A DNA stretch of 20,773 nt from Candidatus Caldatribacterium sp. (GTDB lineage: Bacteria > Atribacterota > Atribacteria > Atribacterales > Caldatribacteriaceae). Under the pieces are notes generated by a model that was not told the DNA's origin, ran no database searches, and worked only from the letters and a program-made list of their open reading frames with translations. This document shows, one piece after another, positions 1-7,205 of this stretch. Position 1 is the first letter of the stretch. Each line of letters starts with the position of its first letter. The stretch is from assembly GCA_025060675.1 (NCBI GenBank), contig JANXBI010000065.1:1-20773 (forward strand), given 5' to 3'. The position numbers and the translations under genes were made by a program.

Positions 1-663
1 CATGATGCCCTCAGCGAGACGGTCCTGAAGCGGGGTTTCAGGGGTTTTGTGGAAGTACTGCTCAAACACGTGGGCCATCATGTCCACAATACCATAGACA
101 GTGTGTTCTCTGGGAACGGTGAAAGTGTTCTCCGGGTCGAGGATAGAAAAGTCAGGAAAGAGAACAGGATTTTTCACAACGAGTTTTTCCTTCGTTTCAT
201 CGTTAGTAATCACTGCGTTTCGATTCATTTCAGAACCTGTTGCAGCAAGCGTTAAAACGGTACCAAGAGGAAGCTTCTGGGTCACCATTCCTTTCCCGAT
301 AAAAAAATCCCAAGGATCACCATCATAACAAGCCCCAGCAGCAACAATCTTCGCCGTATCAATCACACTTCCTCCACCCACTGCAAGAACAACCTCAATT
401 CTCTCTCGACGGCAGATACTCACCCCTTCCCAAACTTTGCTCAGGCGGGGATTGGGCTGAACACCAGGAAGCTCGAAAACCGAACACCCCACTTCTCGCA
501 AACGAGCCACAACTCTCTCATAAAGCCCGGTTACTTTGATGCTCCCCCCACCATACACAAGGAGCACTCGCTCGCCGTACCTTCGACACTCCAATCCTAC
601 TTGATCCGTCGTGCCTCTGCCGAAAAAAATCCGCGTCGGGTTCCAGTACTCGAAGTTTTGCAC
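1..663 (-). CDS. Iron-containing alcohol dehydrogenase (BdhA-like), C-terminus cut off by window edge
   Basis: This is the N-terminal 221 residues of a group III metal-dependent alcohol dehydrogenase, a cytosolic NAD(P)H enzyme that interconverts aldehydes/ketones and alcohols. Reading from the GTG at 663, the protein opens QNFEYWNPTRIFFGRG, typical of the butanol dehydrogenase branch. It then has the dinucleotide motif GGGSVIDTAK, the ATGSEMN stretch, and the metal-site helix VDMMAHVFEQYF with the Asp and the first His ligand. The later His ligands lie beyond the window. I prefer GTG at 663 because AAGGGGGGTG lies 8-10 bases upstream. An in-frame ATG at 684 has no ribosome binding site. The gene follows the epimerase gene by 39 bases and is the last visible gene of the sugar operon, so its substrate is probably a carbonyl intermediate of that pathway (inference). 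Confidence 0.92.
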   Translation of the reverse strand, partial: MQNFEYWNPTRIFFGRGTTDQVGLECRRYGERVLLVYGGGSIKVTGLYERVVARLREVGCSVFELPGVQPNPRLSKVWEGVSICRRERIEVVLAVGGGSVIDTAKIVAAGACYDGDPWDFFIGKGMVTQKLPLGTVLTLAATGSEMNRNAVITNDETKEKLVVKNPVLFPDFSILDPENTFTVPREHTVYGIVDMMAHVFEQYFHKTPETPLQDRLAEGIM

Positions 664-702
664 GGCCCGTACACCCCCCTTCATTGTACCACGAGGGAAA
701 AG

Positions 703-1542
703 TCAACCATTCCAATACTTCCTCAAGAACTCGAGACCCTTCCGGGCAATGTACTCGCTGTCAGGAGCAAGGGGACGCCAGATGGAGGCCGCTCGGGCAA
801 TTTCCTTAACTCCAGGAACAAAGGACTCTATGACCAAAGCACCCTGATAGTTAATCTCCTTAAGAGCCTGGAAAACCTCGTCCCACTCCACGTGACCTTC
901 TCCCGGTGTTCCCCGATCATTCTCACAGGTGTGCACATGGAAAAGGTACCTCCCCACTCTCTTAATAGCTTGGTACAGGCTTTTCTCCTCAATGTTCATG
1001 TGGAAAGTGTCAAGGTGCACACCCACGTAGGGACTGCCAACTTCTTCCACAAGTCGTAGAGCGTCTTCCGCGGTATTCAGAAAGTAGGTCTCGAAGCGAT
1101 TCAATGGTTCAATAGCAATTCTTACATTGCAATCTTCGGCAACCTTTGCAAGTTCTTTTAAACCCTCAACCGCTCGTCTCCACTCTTCCTGAGTTCTTGA
1201 TTCCCCAGTGAGTTTTCCCACTGCCGAGTAACAAGGACCACAGAGAACTGTCCCACCCCAAGCAGAAAGCATCTTCAGACAACGAGTAAAATAGGCAAGG
1301 GCTTCCTTGCGTATCAAGGCGCTCTCGCTTATAAGGTCCCTACGTTCTCCCACCACAGCACAACCCGTCACAGCAAGCTCATTCTCCTCAAGGAGAATTT
1401 TTGTCTTATCCACGGAGATGGCGTCAAGGAGATCCAGAGGAATCTCCACACAGTCAAAACCAAGCTTTTTCACCATAGGAATGAGATGAGCATCGTTATC
1501 GGTGTACGCTGCAGTCCAGAGGAAGAGATTAACTCCAAACAC
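703..1542 (-). CDS. Sugar epimerase/isomerase of the D-tagatose/D-psicose 3-epimerase type
   Basis: This 279-residue TIM-barrel protein belongs to the AP-endonuclease-2 superfamily and closely resembles ketose 3-epimerases. The four metal ligands known in Pseudomonas cichorii D-tagatose 3-epimerase (E152, D185, H211, E246) have counterparts here at E145 (in IEPLNRFE), D178 (in LDTFHMN), H204 (in HVHTCENDR) and E239 (in VIESF). The spacings of 33, 26 and 35 residues are identical, and the substrate-contacting Arg (R217 there) is R210 here. The enzyme would epimerise a ketose, or a related keto-sugar acid or polyol derivative, at C3 with a divalent metal. It sits 12 bases after the ABC ATPase gene in the operon, so it probably acts on the imported sugar. 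The exact substrate is unknown. Confidence 0.92.
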   Translation of the reverse strand: MFGVNLFLWTAAYTDNDAHLIPMVKKLGFDCVEIPLDLLDAISVDKTKILLEENELAVTGCAVVGERRDLISESALIRKEALAYFTRCLKMLSAWGGTVLCGPCYSAVGKLTGESRTQEEWRRAVEGLKELAKVAEDCNVRIAIEPLNRFETYFLNTAEDALRLVEEVGSPYVGVHLDTFHMNIEEKSLYQAIKRVGRYLFHVHTCENDRGTPGEGHVEWDEVFQALKEINYQGALVIESFVPGVKEIARAASIWRPLAPDSEYIARKGLEFLRKYWNG

Positions 1543-1554
1543 TTTTCATCCCTC

Positions 1555-2652
1555 CTAGAACACTCGCTCTTCGGTCAAGCGATCAAAAATACGGACCTTT
1601 TCCTTCCTAAACCCAAAAAAGATTCGTTCCCCTACTTCAAAGTGAGCTTTTTCCTCGCTTCGCACTCGGAGTACATGCCCATTAAGGCGCAAACGCACGA
1701 TTTGGATGACCCCAAGAGGTTCAACAACGTCTATCCGAGCGGGATACAACCCTTCTCCCTCTCGGGGGGTAAGGAATACATCCTCAGGACGAATGCCAAA
1801 AATCACCTCGGGACGCTTAAGAACCCTGCGGCAAACCGAAGCAGCCTCTTCAGGAAGCTCAAACGTGAAGTATCCCGGCCCTACGTTTAGGAGTCTCTCA
1901 CCTTCAAAAAGAGCCGGAACGAAGTTCATCCCTGGGCTTCCCACAAAATCAGCAACAAAAACGTTGCGAGGATAATGATAGATCTCATAGGGCGTTCCCA
2001 CCTGTACCACACAGCCTTGACGAAGAACAACGACGCGATCCCCCATAGAAAGGGCTTCAGCTTGATCCGGAGTCGCGTAGAGAAACGTGGCCCCTGTCTC
2101 CCCTTGAAGACGTTTGAGCTCGGTTCGCATTTCTTCTCGAATTTTCGCGTCGAGGTTCGTCAAAGGTTCATCAAGAAGAAAAAGCTGGGGATTCCGAACA
2201 AGAGCTCGAGCGATGGCCACTCGCTGCATCTCCCCACCGCTTATGTGGATCGGTCTTCGGTCTAGGAGATGGTCAATATGGAGGAAACAGGCAACCTCTC
2301 TAACCCGTCGTTCAACTTCCTCTTTGGGAATACTCCGGATACGAAGAGGTGAAGCAATATTCTCAAAAACTGTATATCGTGGATAGAGAGAAAAATTCTG
2401 AAACACAAAGGCAACATCCCGATCTTTGGGAGGAAGATCGTTCACAACTCGGTCACCGATGCGGATAATTCCACCATCAGGACGTTCAAGTCCTGCAACG
2501 CATCGAAGTGTCGTTGTCTTCCCAGCCCCTGTTGGTCCAAGAAGTACCGTAATGCTTCCACTCTCTGCCTCAAGGGAAAGCTCAGACACAGCGATTACCC
2601 TTCCAAACCTCTTTGTCAAACGCTCAATCACAAGGCGAGCCATGGGTTTCAC
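1555..2652 (-). CDS. ABC transporter ATPase of the MalK/UgpC type with a degenerate H-loop
   Basis: A 365-residue carbohydrate-import ATPase: an N-terminal nucleotide-binding domain (about 1-240) followed by a MalK-like OB-fold regulatory domain. Visible motifs are Walker A GPTGAGKT (39-46), Q-loop Q85, signature ISGGEMQR (137-144), and Walker B LFLLDEP (157-163) with catalytic E162 and D-loop NLD. The switch histidine is absent: where MalK has THDQ this protein reads TPDQ, with P195 encoded by CCG at 2068-2070. The partner gene immediately upstream keeps its His. This half would therefore hydrolyse ATP poorly and act mainly as the binding or regulatory half of a heterodimer (inference). The GTG start at 2652 directly abuts the stop of the partner gene, suggesting translational coupling. 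An ATG three codons further in is the alternative start. Family assignment is secure. Confidence 0.95.
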   Translation of the reverse strand: MKPMARLVIERLTKRFGRVIAVSELSLEAESGSITVLLGPTGAGKTTTLRCVAGLERPDGGIIRIGDRVVNDLPPKDRDVAFVFQNFSLYPRYTVFENIASPLRIRSIPKEEVERRVREVACFLHIDHLLDRRPIHISGGEMQRVAIARALVRNPQLFLLDEPLTNLDAKIREEMRTELKRLQGETGATFLYATPDQAEALSMGDRVVVLRQGCVVQVGTPYEIYHYPRNVFVADFVGSPGMNFVPALFEGERLLNVGPGYFTFELPEEAASVCRRVLKRPEVIFGIRPEDVFLTPREGEGLYPARIDVVEPLGVIQIVRLRLNGHVLRVRSEEKAHFEVGERIFFGFRKEKVRIFDRLTEERVF

Positions 2653-3741
2653 CTACGCGATGAGTCTTTCAGTTTCCGGGTGGAATATGCGAACCTCTCG
2701 GAACCTCAGCCCTACTCTCTCTCCTACTCTACAGACCATATCCCCCGGAAGAAGCGCCTTTACGAGATGTCCAAGAATACGGAAAGTCACCACATTCTGA
2801 ACCCCCAAAGGTTCGAAGACGTATACTTCGCCATCAAGGAGCTTCTCTTCCTCTCCTACCACAAGGATGTTCTCGGGTCGCACTCCCAGAATGACCTGAC
2901 GAACTGGTGCGGAGAGACGTCTGAGAACAACTTGTTGCTCTTCTGACAGAGGCAGAAAGTACCTGCCATCCAAGACAACTCCAAGTTGTCCTTCCCTTTC
3001 CTCCACACCAACAGGGATGAAGTTCATTCCTGGACTGCCGATAAAACGGGCCACGAAAAGATTCGCCGGGTAGTGATATACCTCGTGTGGAGAACCAATT
3101 TGCTGGATATCTCCAAAGTTCATCACCACAATTTTGTCAGCCATAGTCATAGCTTCAACTTGGTCATGGGTAACGTAAATAGTTGTAGCCTTAAGAGAAC
3201 GCTGGAGCTTTTTGAGCTCCGCCCTGGTCATTTCTCTGAGTTTTGCATCGATGTTCGAAAGCGGTTCGTCGAGGAGAAATACCCTGGGACGGCGGACTAT
3301 TGCTCGAGCCAGAGCCACTCGTTGCTTCTGACCACCGGTGAGCTTGCGAGGCTTCAAGTGGAGGATATCCTCAATCTGCAGAAGCTGCGCGACTTCATGA
3401 ACCCTCCGATGAACCTCTGCCTTCGGCAATCCTTCAGCCCGAAGAGGGAAGGCAATGTTACCATACACAGTGAGATGGGGATATAAGGCATACAGCTGGA
3501 AAACAAAGGCAATGTTTCGAGCAGCAGGGCTCAGGGGCGTCACATCCTCATCGTCAAAATAAATCTTTCCTCTATCAGGATGCTCGAGTCCAGCGATACA
3601 TCGAAGCGTCGTCGTCTTCCCACATCCTGAAGGACCAAGAAGGACCACAAACTCTCCTTCCCGCACGTCGAAAGAAATCCCTTTGACTGCCTCCACATGA
3701 CCAAAACGCTTGTACAGCTTCTCGACACGGACTGAAGACAT
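2653..3741 (-). CDS. ABC transporter ATPase of the MalK/UgpC type with intact catalytic residues
   Basis: A 362-residue ATPase with a MalK-type C-terminal domain. It has Walker A GPSGCGKT (36-43), Q82, signature LTGGQKQR (134-141), Walker B VFLLDEP (154-160) with E159, D-loop NID, and the H-loop THDQ with H192. It energises sugar import through the two permeases encoded upstream, from the cytosolic face of the membrane. The signature has Thr in place of the usual Ser (LTGGQ, not LSGGQ). In a head-to-tail dimer that signature closes the site belonging to the other, H-loop-defective ATPase, so both departures from consensus fall in the same composite site. The ATG at 3741 has AGGGAG about 8 bases upstream. 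The small membrane protein gene ends 2 bases before this start. Confidence 0.95.
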   Translation of the reverse strand: MSSVRVEKLYKRFGHVEAVKGISFDVREGEFVVLLGPSGCGKTTTLRCIAGLEHPDRGKIYFDDEDVTPLSPAARNIAFVFQLYALYPHLTVYGNIAFPLRAEGLPKAEVHRRVHEVAQLLQIEDILHLKPRKLTGGQKQRVALARAIVRRPRVFLLDEPLSNIDAKLREMTRAELKKLQRSLKATTIYVTHDQVEAMTMADKIVVMNFGDIQQIGSPHEVYHYPANLFVARFIGSPGMNFIPVGVEEREGQLGVVLDGRYFLPLSEEQQVVLRRLSAPVRQVILGVRPENILVVGEEEKLLDGEVYVFEPLGVQNVVTFRILGHLVKALLPGDMVCRVGERVGLRFREVRIFHPETERLIA

Positions 3742-3743
3742 CG

Positions 3744-3947
3744 CTATGTCTCCCTTTCTTCAGCAAGGTCATTCAAGGAAGGAACATGGGAGAAGAGAAT
3801 ATAGAGTCCCGTTCCCACCCCAAGGAAAGCAAACCCATAGTGGTAAAGAAAAAACGTAAAAGGCTGGCAGAGGCTAAAAATACCAAAGACAATGAGGATG
3901 ATAGAAAGTGGTTCCATAAACTTTTTGGCACGCGCTAAGCATTTCAT
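3744..3947 (-). CDS. Small two-helix membrane protein inside the ABC transporter operon
   Basis: A 67-residue hydrophobic protein with two predicted membrane segments (about residues 13-33 and 37-55), a basic N-terminus (MKCLARAKK) and an acidic C-terminal tail (NDLAEERET). It is convincingly a gene: AAGGAG lies 9 bases before the ATG, 6 bases separate it from the upstream permease gene, and 2 bases separate its stop from the next ATG. I do not recognise the family from sequence. From memory, the rhizobial glycerol ABC operon (glpSTPQUV) also has two unequal ATPases, two permeases, a binding protein and a small membrane protein, so this could be a positional equivalent. That similarity is unverified. 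It could be an accessory subunit of the transporter or could stabilise the permeases. Confidence 0.75.
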   Translation of the reverse strand: MKCLARAKKFMEPLSIILIVFGIFSLCQPFTFFLYHYGFAFLGVGTGLYILFSHVPSLNDLAEERET

Positions 3948-3953
3948 GCTTAC

Positions 3954-4841
3954 CTACTCCTTTATGGCTCCAAAGGTAAAGCCTCGGATGAGGTTTCCCC
4001 CAAGGAGGAATGTGAAGATCACCACAGGAAGCACCATAAGGAACGATCCTGCAGCAATGTGACCCCAATTCACCCCTGCTGTCCCAAGGGAGTGAGCGAT
4101 TGAGGGAACTGCAGTACGAGCGCGCTCTCCAGTGAGGAGGAGCGAGAAAGTGAACTCGTTCCAGGTCATGATAAGGCTAAAAATAGCTGTGGCTACCATA
4201 CCGACCCGCATTTCTGGAAAAATGAACTTGAAAAACGCTTGAAAACGGGAATACCCATCGACAAGAGCTGCCTCTTCATATTCCCGAGGAATATCATCGA
4301 CAAAACTTCGCATCATCCAAACCGCAAAGGCAAGGTTAAACACCGTGTACATGATAATCAACCCAAAACGGGTATCAAAAAGCCCCAGGGCTCGGTACAT
4401 CATTACAAGGGGAATGGCTATAACTACCGGTGGAAGCATACGGCTACTCAGAATCACAAAAAGCAAGTCGTCCTTTCCTCGAACGCGCATTCTCGAGAAA
4501 ACGTATCCAGAAAGTGCTCCAAGGAACGTCGCAAGGAGGGTACTCACAAAAGAAACTATGATGCTATTGCCAAGTTGACGAAGGAAGGCAGAAGGTTGAG
4601 GTTTTACCTCGATACCCCGAACCCTTCCAAGCGCTCCTCCAGCACCAACATAGAAGATGCTCCGAAAGTTTTCTATTTTAGGACGCCAAATCCACGAGGG
4701 TGGCAAGGCAAAGGCTTCTGCTTTTGTTTTCGTGGCTGTTGAGAACATCCAGTATATAGGGAAGAGGTACACAACAAGAAGAACGAGAAGAACAATCGCA
4801 ATCATCCTATTTTTCAAGGCCCTACGTTGAAACTCATACAT
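3954..4841 (-). CDS. Sugar ABC transporter permease, MalG/UgpE type
   Basis: An integral membrane protein of about 295 residues with six expected membrane helices, one of the two pore subunits of a CUT1-family sugar importer. The N-terminus has a short cytosolic basic stretch and then a helix beginning MIAIVLLVLLVVYLFPIYWM, typical of MalG. The conserved cytosolic coupling loop that docks on the ATPase is visible as EEAALVDGYSRF followed by FKFIFPEM. I use ATG at 4841 because GAGGGAGGGG sits about 7 bases upstream. The longer reading from TTG at 4859 would begin inside the ribosome binding site. The gene starts 14 bases after the stop of the other permease and is followed closely by the small membrane protein gene. 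Confidence 0.94.
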   Translation of the reverse strand: MYEFQRRALKNRMIAIVLLVLLVVYLFPIYWMFSTATKTKAEAFALPPSWIWRPKIENFRSIFYVGAGGALGRVRGIEVKPQPSAFLRQLGNSIIVSFVSTLLATFLGALSGYVFSRMRVRGKDDLLFVILSSRMLPPVVIAIPLVMMYRALGLFDTRFGLIIMYTVFNLAFAVWMMRSFVDDIPREYEEAALVDGYSRFQAFFKFIFPEMRVGMVATAIFSLIMTWNEFTFSLLLTGERARTAVPSIAHSLGTAGVNWGHIAAGSFLMVLPVVIFTFLLGGNLIRGFTFGAIKE

Positions 4842-4855
4842 GACCGTCCCCTCCC

Positions 4856-5755
4856 TCAAGCACGCCTTAGACGGTTGAGATAGGTGATATAAAGGTTACT
4901 CAGCGCTACGACGATAATAAGAAGAACATAGGCAAGGGCACACGACTTCCCAGTTCTCCAGAAAGAGAAAGCGAGTTTATATATGTAAAAGGGAATGGTT
5001 TGGGTGGCATATCCTGGACCACCGTCGGTGAGAACATACACAGTGTCGAAAAAACGGAAAGCATCCATGGTTCGGAAAAGAACCGCAAGAACAAGAATTG
5101 GACCAACATAGGGTAAAGTTATATAGCGGAATTTGAACCATCCCGAAGCCCGATCAACATCAGCAGCTTCGTAAAGGTATTTCGGCACACTGGAAAGACC
5201 TGCAAGGCTAAGAAGAATCATGAAAGGTGTCCAAATCCAAACATCAACAAAGACAAGTGAATAGAGAGCATACTCAAAACTTGTCGTCCACGGGATTTTG
5301 GGAATCCCAAAAAATCTTCCTAAGAGGTAGTTTATCACGCCCCAATTGGTATCCATCATGAAGCGAAAGAATTTCCCTACTACCGCCGGAGAAAACATCA
5401 TAGGGAGAAAGAAAAGGGTCGTCACAATCTCCCTTCCATAAAACTCACGGTTAAGAAGCATAGCGATACCAAAACCGAGGAAAAACTCGATAGCAACAGC
5501 AAGGAACACAAACTTCCCGGTAATGACAAACCGATCCCAAACCTCTTTCTCCCGCAAGAGAGAGCTGTAATTCTGAATCCCAATAAATACCGGCGGCTTC
5601 GCTGCGTTAGCCGAGTATTCACAAAAGCTGAGATACAGTGACCAGATAAGAGGGAAAATAACAAGAAAAAGCAGGAAGCCAAAGGTAGGAAGAAGGAAAA
5701 GATAAAGCATTCCTCGGTCTGTTATACGATTTGCCCAAGTACTCCGAACACCCAC
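4856..5755 (-). CDS. Sugar ABC transporter permease, MalF/UgpA type
   Basis: The second pore subunit of the importer, about 299 residues with six expected helices. The first helix begins near MLYLFLLPTFGFLLFLV, and the sequence of this region (LPTFGF, then YSLYLSF-like after it) is typical of UgpA/MalF permeases. The ATPase-coupling loop appears as YEAADVDRASGWFKF followed by ITLPYVGP, a recognisable EAA motif. The preferred start is GTG at 5755, 9 bases after AGGAGG. A TTG at 5773 would lie within that ribosome binding site. Between this gene and the binding-protein gene is an inverted repeat (5776-5804), which probably makes permease expression lower than that of the binding protein. Confidence 0.94.
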   Translation of the reverse strand: MGVRSTWANRITDRGMLYLFLLPTFGFLLFLVIFPLIWSLYLSFCEYSANAAKPPVFIGIQNYSSLLREKEVWDRFVITGKFVFLAVAIEFFLGFGIAMLLNREFYGREIVTTLFFLPMMFSPAVVGKFFRFMMDTNWGVINYLLGRFFGIPKIPWTTSFEYALYSLVFVDVWIWTPFMILLSLAGLSSVPKYLYEAADVDRASGWFKFRYITLPYVGPILVLAVLFRTMDAFRFFDTVYVLTDGGPGYATQTIPFYIYKLAFSFWRTGKSCALAYVLLIIVVALSNLYITYLNRLRRA

Positions 5756-5763
5756 GAAGTCGT

Positions 5764-5804
5764 CCCTCCTCAAACAGCTGCCCCTCCGTTGAGGAGGGGC
5801 AGCT
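5764..5804 (-). promoter_or_regulatory. Intercistronic hairpin with a competing pairing that covers the permease ribosome binding site
   Basis: Between the binding-protein and permease genes lies a perfect 12-bp stem, 5776-5787 with 5793-5804 (AGCTGCCCCTCC), and a 5-base loop. Such hairpins often protect the upstream mRNA and reduce expression of the downstream gene. In addition, CCCTCCTCAA at 5764-5773 is the exact complement of TTGAGGAGGG at 5789-5798. On the minus-strand mRNA this means the permease ribosome binding site (TTGAGGAGGG) can pair over 10 bp with the left arm and loop of the hairpin. The two pairings share bases and exclude each other. No T-run follows, so a simple intrinsic terminator is less likely. 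The alternate fold is seen directly; a switching role is inference. Confidence 0.65.
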
Positions 5805-5814
5805 AAGCTCCATA

Positions 5815-7122
5815 CTATTTATAGTAACCAGCGCGCTGGAGAATCTCCTCATGCTTTTCAGCAATGAGATCCATTGCCTCCTCAGGGGTATACTTTCCAA
5901 GAACCGCCGCATTGAGGATTTCCGCCATAACCGTGCCCATCTCGTTGTATTCCGGAATTTCCCAGAAATCCTTGAGGCGGGTAGACGCCACTCTATGCAC
6001 CTTATTCACAGGAGCGTACTCAAGGTACCGATCGTCGTTAATAATAGAAGTCATGCAGCTAAACATTCCCGCCTGTGCCCATTTCCACTGTGTCTCTGGG
6101 GAAATCCACCACTCTAAAAACATCAAGGCTTCTTTCTTATACGGAGTATAGGCGGAAATGGACATCCCTTGACCTCCAAGCTGAATCCACCATTCTTTCT
6201 CTTTAGGCGATGGGAAGAAATCGACTTTGTCCCAGTACAGGGAAAGCTCAGGATCCACAAGCCCAGGGTAGAACGCAAGATATGTACCCATCATTGCAAC
6301 AAGCCCTTGTTGCATGGCAGTGTTAGCCTCATCCATGCTATAGTTTGCTGATCCTGGAGGACAGTACTTGTAGATATCAACCCAGTACCGAGCAGCTGCT
6401 TTCCCCTCTTCACTATTGAGATAACCTTTAACACGCTTTGTTTCTGGATCCCAGAGCTCGGCTCCGAAAGACCAAAAACAAGCGAGGAACTGATCAACCA
6501 AACCAGCAGTAGCCATAGGAGCAAACCAAAGGGCAACCCCGTACAAATTCTTCTCTGGTCGAGTGAAGAACTCAGCAATATCCCTAAGTTCGCTCCAAGT
6601 CTCGGGAACCTTAAGCGCATAACCATATTTCTCCTGGAATGCCTTTTGCTCCTCAGGATCATTGAAGAGATCGGTACGGTAAGCAAAACTCCAAAAATCA
6701 GCAAGAGCTGGAACTCCGTAGTACCTCCCGCTTCCATCGGGATACTCACAGTACGAGGCAATCAGTGTAGGGTCAAATTCTTCCTTTTTGACTTTCTCAT
6801 TGAACCAGTCGGTGATATCAAGGAGGTGTCCTCCTACAACAGCTTCTCCAAGCCATTGGGAATCGGGAAGGCAGATATCAAAACTCGTCTTCCCCGAGGC
6901 AAACTCTGTGAAGAGCTTATCATGGTATTGCGGCCAGGGGATTGGATCACCTTTTACCTTGATTCCCGTTTTAGCGGTGAAATCCTCAGCAAGGGCAATG
7001 AGCGTATCCATCGGGGCCCACGCCGCCCAAGTGATTGTAAGGGTTACCTCTTCAGCCCCTACCACTCCCCCAAGAACAAGCCCGAAAAGGAGCACCACTA
7101 TTCCAAAACTCGCTTTCCTCAT
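5815..7122 (-). CDS. Periplasmic sugar-binding protein of a CUT1-type ABC transporter
   Basis: A 435-residue extracellular solute-binding protein (family 1, MalE/UgpB-like) that captures the sugar and delivers it to the permeases. Residues 1-23 form a clear signal peptide: basic MRK, a hydrophobic core, and a VGA site before EEVTLT. There is no cysteine for lipid attachment, so the mature protein should be free in a periplasm, which argues for a diderm cell. The mature protein begins with the usual beta strand VTLTITWAAW and continues with FTAKTGIKVKG, typical of the family. AAAAGGAGGG stands about 8 bases before the ATG. It lies 83 bases after the lacI-type gene, the largest gap within the operon apart from the leader. 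A weak TATACT (7187-7192, minus) there could be an extra promoter. Confidence 0.95.
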   Translation of the reverse strand: MRKASFGIVVLLFGLVLGGVVGAEEVTLTITWAAWAPMDTLIALAEDFTAKTGIKVKGDPIPWPQYHDKLFTEFASGKTSFDICLPDSQWLGEAVVGGHLLDITDWFNEKVKKEEFDPTLIASYCEYPDGSGRYYGVPALADFWSFAYRTDLFNDPEEQKAFQEKYGYALKVPETWSELRDIAEFFTRPEKNLYGVALWFAPMATAGLVDQFLACFWSFGAELWDPETKRVKGYLNSEEGKAAARYWVDIYKYCPPGSANYSMDEANTAMQQGLVAMMGTYLAFYPGLVDPELSLYWDKVDFFPSPKEKEWWIQLGGQGMSISAYTPYKKEALMFLEWWISPETQWKWAQAGMFSCMTSIINDDRYLEYAPVNKVHRVASTRLKDFWEIPEYNEMGTVMAEILNAAVLGKYTPEEAMDLIAEKHEEILQRAGYYK

Positions 7123-7205
7123 GTCACACCCTCCTTTTCAAGATTTTCAAGCCACTTCCAAACAGATAAGACAAAAAGACAAGAATAGTATAATTTTCTT
7201 TTTTC

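Noticed and set aside
601..1059. 152-residue plus-strand open frame
   Set aside because: Antisense to the iron dehydrogenase start and the epimerase gene, whose active-site residues are all in the minus frame. No family features.
4841..4859. Longer permease start at TTG 4859 (and likewise TTG 5773 for the other permease)
   Set aside because: In both cases the TTG is part of the ribosome binding site of a better downstream start (ATG 4841, GTG 5755).
7189..7194. TATAAT on the plus strand in the gap before the binding-protein gene
   Set aside because: No -35 or extended element, and nothing is encoded on the plus strand there. The gap is A/T-rich on both strands.
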